Shown piece by piece: positions 5,120 to 8,108 of a stretch of 8,108 bases of DNA. Origin of the DNA: Syntrophomonadaceae bacterium. Its GTDB lineage: Bacteria > Bacillota > Dethiobacteria > DTU022. How positions within the stretch are numbered: position 1 is the stretch's first letter; every line of letters begins with the position of its first letter. The notes beneath the pieces are model-generated. The model was not told the DNA's origin and ran no database searches. It worked only from the letters and a program-made list of their open reading frames with translations. Location: NCBI GenBank assembly GCA_007131435.1, contig SLQM01000183.1, positions 1 through 8,108 of the forward strand, written 5' to 3'. The translations under genes and the position numbers were made by a program.

Positions 5120-7165
5120 TTAAACACTGTCCAAACCATCGGTCTTAACACTTTCAATACTGTCTACTTTCAGGTCCTTGTCTTTCATTTTTGCAGCCGC
5201 AGCCGCAGCCTCTTTCTGGATTCTTTTCAGCGGTCCGATATCTTTATGCCTTTTAACGCCAATCACCAGGGCTACGAATACTATCACTGAGCCGATAATC
5301 GCTATGGTTAAATTCGGATGGAACAGTGGGACCAGGGCAAAAACAGCCAGCAGGAGCTTCAATGGTACATCAAATTTAACCCGGTTGATAAAGCGCCCGA
5401 ACATGGCAAAAGTAAAGCCAAGTGTTCCCAGGGAAATCAGGATTGTATCCCGAATCTGCGGCAGCCCCGGGGTTGTTACCAGGTCGGTGCGGATAAAGAT
5501 GGCAAATGACATTACCAGGATCGGCAGGCATATTTTCAGTGCAGTCATCATTGTGCGCATGAAAGATGCATTGGCCAGCCTGGAAGCAACTGCCGCAGTG
5601 AGGGATGTTGGCGGTGAAAGCTCACCCCAGACTGAGATCAGGAAGACAAAAATATGCGCTACCCAGGGGTTAATGCCCCAGGCGATGAAAGGCGGGGCTA
5701 CAATTACCGCCACAACAATATAGGTTGCCGTGGGCGGAAGCCCTGTCCCGGCCAGCCAGCCAAAGCCCCAGGCAACCAGGATGGTAAGGAAAATGCTTAC
5801 TGCCCCGAGCTGCATCATCAGCGCTCCCATGCGCATGATGAAACCGGTTACCGTGAACAGTCCGATCATTATGCCCAGGGTGGACATCAGGATAACCAGG
5901 TACCAGGCCATATCAGCATGGGTTTCGATAATATCCCGGATCATCGATGGTAAGTGTTGGTCCTGGAAAGATTCTTCACGGGCTTTATACTTGAAATATA
6001 GATGAATGGCCAGCAGCAGGAATGCCAGCAGCGTTGCCGTGTAAACTGCCGAACGCATCGGCCCGTAACCGATAACCCCCATCATGATGATCAGCGATAT
6101 AATACAGGCAAAAAATGAATAGGTTTTCAGCTTGTTATAGACTGGCACATCGGGAGTGTCAACCTCTTCCTGGGCTACCGAGCTGACTGAAAGCAGGTAG
6201 ACAGACATGATGACCGCAGAGAAATAGATAAAGCCCAGGGAGAAACCGCGAATCACCACGTCCCAGTATGGAACGCCAAGAAAATCGGCCATAATAAAGC
6301 CGGCAACAGCCATCAGCGGGGGCATGATTAGGCCCCCCATCGAGGCAGCAGTTTCAACCGCCCCGGCATATACCGGGTGGATACCGTGTTTTATCATCAG
6401 CGGGATGGTAAAGCTTCCGGTAACTGCAGTGTTAGCTGCCCCGCTGCCGCTTACTGCCCCAAGGGAAGCTGAACTTAGTACGGCGACCTGGGGAATGTTA
6501 TGCTTGGTTCTCCCGAAAACCCCGTAGATGTAAGATATGATCGCACTTTGTGCTCCAAAGGCTTTGGCTACTGCTGCCAACAGGAGAAAAGCGGCAACCA
6601 GGGTTAGCGCCATCTGGGCGTACCTGCCGTAGATGCCGGTAGCCAGCTCCAGGGTGGTGGAAGTTATAATCCGGGTAAAGGATACCCCCGGGTGCCAGAA
6701 AAAATCAACCGGAGATAGGTATCCGAAAAGGCTGTAAACAATCAAAACCATGTTTACGGCAAAAAGGATTGTATGTATCTTGCGGGATATTTCCATGATC
6801 AGCAGGAACATTAAAAGCCCTACAATAAAATCAAGCTGATTGTAAGAGCCGGCCCGGTACATGAAGATGTTTTCAAATTCAAACCAGAAATAGATCATGG
6901 CAAAGAGGGCAATCCCGATATAGATAATCGCGATTACCCTGTTCCAGAAATTTCCCAGCCGTGGATAAATATTTTTTGTCTGCAGGGTGTTTAGTACAAA
7001 AATTATTATGGCGACTGGAACCATCCTGGTGGCCAGTTCAAGCGGCCCACCGGCCCCGGTTAAAAAATAGTGGACCAGGTAGGTAAAGAAGAAAACAGAG
7101 ATTATAAATGATAAGTTTCTAAGAGTTAATATTGACCTTAGCCTGCTGGAAAAAGGCTCTTGCAT
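5120..7165 (-). CDS. TRAP transporter fused permease (4TM/12TM, DctQ-DctM fusion, TAXI type)
   Basis: This 681-residue integral membrane protein joins the small (DctQ-like) and large (DctM-like) TRAP subunits. The N-terminal part has hydrophobic helices at about 18-36, 47-62, 76-96, 112-127 and 133-152. The large domain follows from about 183. It shows the two inverted-repeat signatures of the DctM family: AVSGSGAANTAVTGSF with MPPLMAVAGFIMADFLGVPY (237-300), and LAGTGLPPTATYIVVA with GELSPPTSLTAA (471-525). Such permeases use a sodium or proton gradient to import organic acids delivered by a solute receptor. The last 45 residues form a charged cytoplasmic tail with six alanines (653-658). 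ATG at 7165 is preceded by GGGGGAG (plus positions 7176-7182), about 10 nt away. It lies downstream of the TAXI receptor gene on the same strand. Substrate is unknown; the neighbouring genes suggest a di- or tricarboxylate. Confidence 0.93.
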   Translation of the reverse strand: MQEPFSSRLRSILTLRNLSFIISVFFFTYLVHYFLTGAGGPLELATRMVPVAIIIFVLNTLQTKNIYPRLGNFWNRVIAIIYIGIALFAMIYFWFEFENIFMYRAGSYNQLDFIVGLLMFLLIMEISRKIHTILFAVNMVLIVYSLFGYLSPVDFFWHPGVSFTRIITSTTLELATGIYGRYAQMALTLVAAFLLLAAVAKAFGAQSAIISYIYGVFGRTKHNIPQVAVLSSASLGAVSGSGAANTAVTGSFTIPLMIKHGIHPVYAGAVETAASMGGLIMPPLMAVAGFIMADFLGVPYWDVVIRGFSLGFIYFSAVIMSVYLLSVSSVAQEEVDTPDVPVYNKLKTYSFFACIISLIIMMGVIGYGPMRSAVYTATLLAFLLLAIHLYFKYKAREESFQDQHLPSMIRDIIETHADMAWYLVILMSTLGIMIGLFTVTGFIMRMGALMMQLGAVSIFLTILVAWGFGWLAGTGLPPTATYIVVAVIVAPPFIAWGINPWVAHIFVFLISVWGELSPPTSLTAAVASRLANASFMRTMMTALKICLPILVMSFAIFIRTDLVTTPGLPQIRDTILISLGTLGFTFAMFGRFINRVKFDVPLKLLLAVFALVPLFHPNLTIAIIGSVIVFVALVIGVKRHKDIGPLKRIQKEAAAAAAKMKDKDLKVDSIESVKTDGLDSV
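5193..5210. repeat. Short tandem repeat, three copies of GCAGCC
   Basis: Three perfect 6-bp units on the plus strand encode the six-alanine run in the cytoplasmic tail of the TRAP permease. The copy number could vary without breaking the frame (each unit adds two alanines). Confidence 0.7.
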
Positions 7166-7175
7166 GTTATCAGCT

Positions 7176-7182
7176 CTCCCCC
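7176..7182 (-). promoter_or_regulatory. Ribosome binding site of the TRAP permease gene
   Basis: Read on the minus strand the site is GGGGGAG, 10 nt before the ATG at 7165. It is slightly far but is the only good candidate, and it supports that start. Confidence 0.6.
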
Positions 7183-7208
7183 TTAAGATGCATTACTGCC
7201 GGCAATTA

Positions 7209-7246
7209 GTTTCCATGCATGCGGTTTATCCCGCATGCATGGAAAC
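7209..7246 (-). other. Perfect 16-bp inverted repeat (mRNA hairpin) between TAXI receptor and TRAP permease genes
   Basis: The arms GTTTCCATGCATGCGG (7209-7224) and CCGCATGCATGGAAAC (7231-7246) pair without mismatch around a 6-nt loop. On the minus strand the hairpin lies 46 nt after the receptor stop codon and 43 nt before the permease ATG. No T-tract follows it (next bases TAATTGCC), so it is not a typical intrinsic terminator. It more likely stabilises the receptor message or gives partial read-through, which would let the receptor be made in excess of the permease. A protein-binding palindrome is the alternative. Confidence 0.75.
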
Positions 7247-7292
7247 AGCGACAACAGTTGCTTTGTTATTTTGGGTTAAGCGCTACTATTGA

Positions 7293-8108
7293 TTATTGTT
7301 CGGCTATGATCCAGCTGTCATCCCAGGCTCCTCTTTCCTCTAAAAACTCTGCCATGCCCGGGTGAACGGGAATATGCGGGTTGGCCCGGATTCCTGAAAC
7401 CTGCATGCCTACAAAATCGGCTGCCAGGGGCCCGAAGCCCGGTTCCCACTCGGCCAGCTGACCGGCATATTCTTCAAATATTTCCAGTTTAGCCTTGACA
7501 AACTCAGCGGGTGTATGGGCCATGACATTGTAAGCGAAAAGGATCGGTACGGCCTTGTATGAATCAGTGCCTACATCGGTTGAAAAAGGTACAGTTGCGT
7601 CAATATCCATGACCGCCAGTCCGGCTGCCTCCAGCTTGGCAACTTCATCAGCTGTGGGACTTACGGCAACCAGCTCATCGGCAAGCCTCATTTCTGCTTC
7701 CCTGAGGTAAGTTGGCAGAGATAGTCCTGCAGTTGTGTAGATTGCAGCTCCGTCAATTGAACCGTCCCGCAGGGCATCAGCAACCATGCCGGAATCTATT
7801 TCAGTATGGTTAAACTCAAGGTCAAGTGCTTCAAATATTCTGACCATATTCAGCCAGTTCATAAATCCTGCCGGGGTAAAGAATACCGGTGCTCCATCGA
7901 AATCGCTCCAACTCTGGAAGTTGGCAGCGTTGTCTTTATGCACGGCCAGGGAAGTTTCCATCGGGTAAGCATAAAAACTGTGAACCAAAAGATCGGCGTC
8001 AGCCCTTCCCGGCCATTCCTCTAAGCTGTATGCAGCTTCTTCGGCGTAAACCTGGGTCATACCCACGTCAGCGGTGTAGGCAATATCACCGTCACCTTCC
8101 ATGGCGGC
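7293..8108 (-). CDS. TAXI-family TRAP transporter solute receptor, 5' end missing
   Basis: The frame is open to the window edge (two alanine codons precede the ATG at 8102), so 271 C-terminal residues are visible. The signal peptide and first strands, perhaps 50-70 residues, lie outside. Family features are the early segment GDIAYTADVGMTQVYA, the SFYAYPMETSLAVHKD strand, a WSDFDGAPV turn followed by an alpha-helix, the DALRDGSIDGAAI segment, and the late VPILFAYNVMAHTPAEFVKAKLEIF region. Such proteins bind an organic acid outside the membrane and hand it to the fused TRAP permease encoded next. Where many TAXI receptors have a glycine/serine-rich GSGT loop, this one reads FFTPAGFMNW, so the ligand pocket may differ. 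The visible part is rich in Asp and Glu. It ends with TAA at 7293-7295. Confidence 0.85.
   Translation of the reverse strand, partial: AAMEGDGDIAYTADVGMTQVYAEEAAYSLEEWPGRADADLLVHSFYAYPMETSLAVHKDNAANFQSWSDFDGAPVFFTPAGFMNWLNMVRIFEALDLEFNHTEIDSGMVADALRDGSIDGAAIYTTAGLSLPTYLREAEMRLADELVAVSPTADEVAKLEAAGLAVMDIDATVPFSTDVGTDSYKAVPILFAYNVMAHTPAEFVKAKLEIFEEYAGQLAEWEPGFGPLAADFVGMQVSGIRANPHIPVHPGMAEFLEERGAWDDSWIIAEQ

Noticed and set aside
5178..5723. Open plus-strand frame of 181 codons opposite the TRAP permease
   Set aside because: It is antisense to a clearly real membrane protein, has a composition reflecting the complementary strand, no recognisable motif and no ribosome site.
7188..7208. Second small palindrome around GCCGGC beside the 16-bp hairpin
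   Set aside because: Pairing stops after about 4 bp on each side of the centre, so it is too weak to call a structure or operator.

Overview
The window holds two convergent gene groups that appear to form one carboxylic-acid utilisation locus of an anaerobic bacterium. The strong purine-rich ribosome binding sites, the mixed ATG/GTG starts, the roughly even base composition (judged by eye) and the Fe-S/flavin chemistry suggest a Gram-positive anaerobe of the Clostridia/Peptococcaceae type. This placement is an inference from style, not from a marker gene.

Plus strand, 1-5036: a tightly packed probable operon. It starts with the 3' end of an MmgE/PrpD-family gene (cut by the window edge). After a 97-nt gap come an SdhB/FrdB-like iron-sulfur protein (start 350), an SdhA/FrdA-like flavoprotein (start 1043), a CitE-type lyase (start 2645) and a CitF-type CoA/ACP transferase (start 3486, overlapping citE by 20 nt). 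The last four genes are separated by 15 nt or less or overlap. A strong GC-rich hairpin at 5072-5092 ends the operon and probably also terminates the opposing transcription unit.

Minus strand, 8108-5120: a TAXI-type TRAP transporter. The gene for the periplasmic or lipid-anchored solute receptor (5' end missing) is followed, after 127 nt containing a perfect 16-bp inverted repeat, by a fused 4TM/12TM TRAP permease.

Working model (inference): the TRAP system imports a di- or tricarboxylate. The flavoprotein/Fe-S pair oxidises or reduces a C-C bond next to carboxylates, for example tricarballylate <-> aconitate. The MmgE/PrpD enzyme adds or removes water (aconitate <-> citrate type chemistry). 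CitF and CitE then activate and cleave the resulting hydroxy-acid to acetate/acetyl-CoA plus an oxo-acid. Two things are odd. CitEF appears without the usual acyl-carrier subunit CitD or its cofactor-loading genes. The fumarate-reductase-like pair appears without a membrane anchor, has two full [4Fe-4S] motifs, and lacks the covalent-flavin histidine. Together these suggest a soluble, CoA-dependent variant of tricarboxylate metabolism rather than textbook citrate fermentation plus respiratory succinate dehydrogenase. No RNA genes, CRISPR arrays, insertion sequences or origins were seen. No gene-free stretch exceeds 127 nt.
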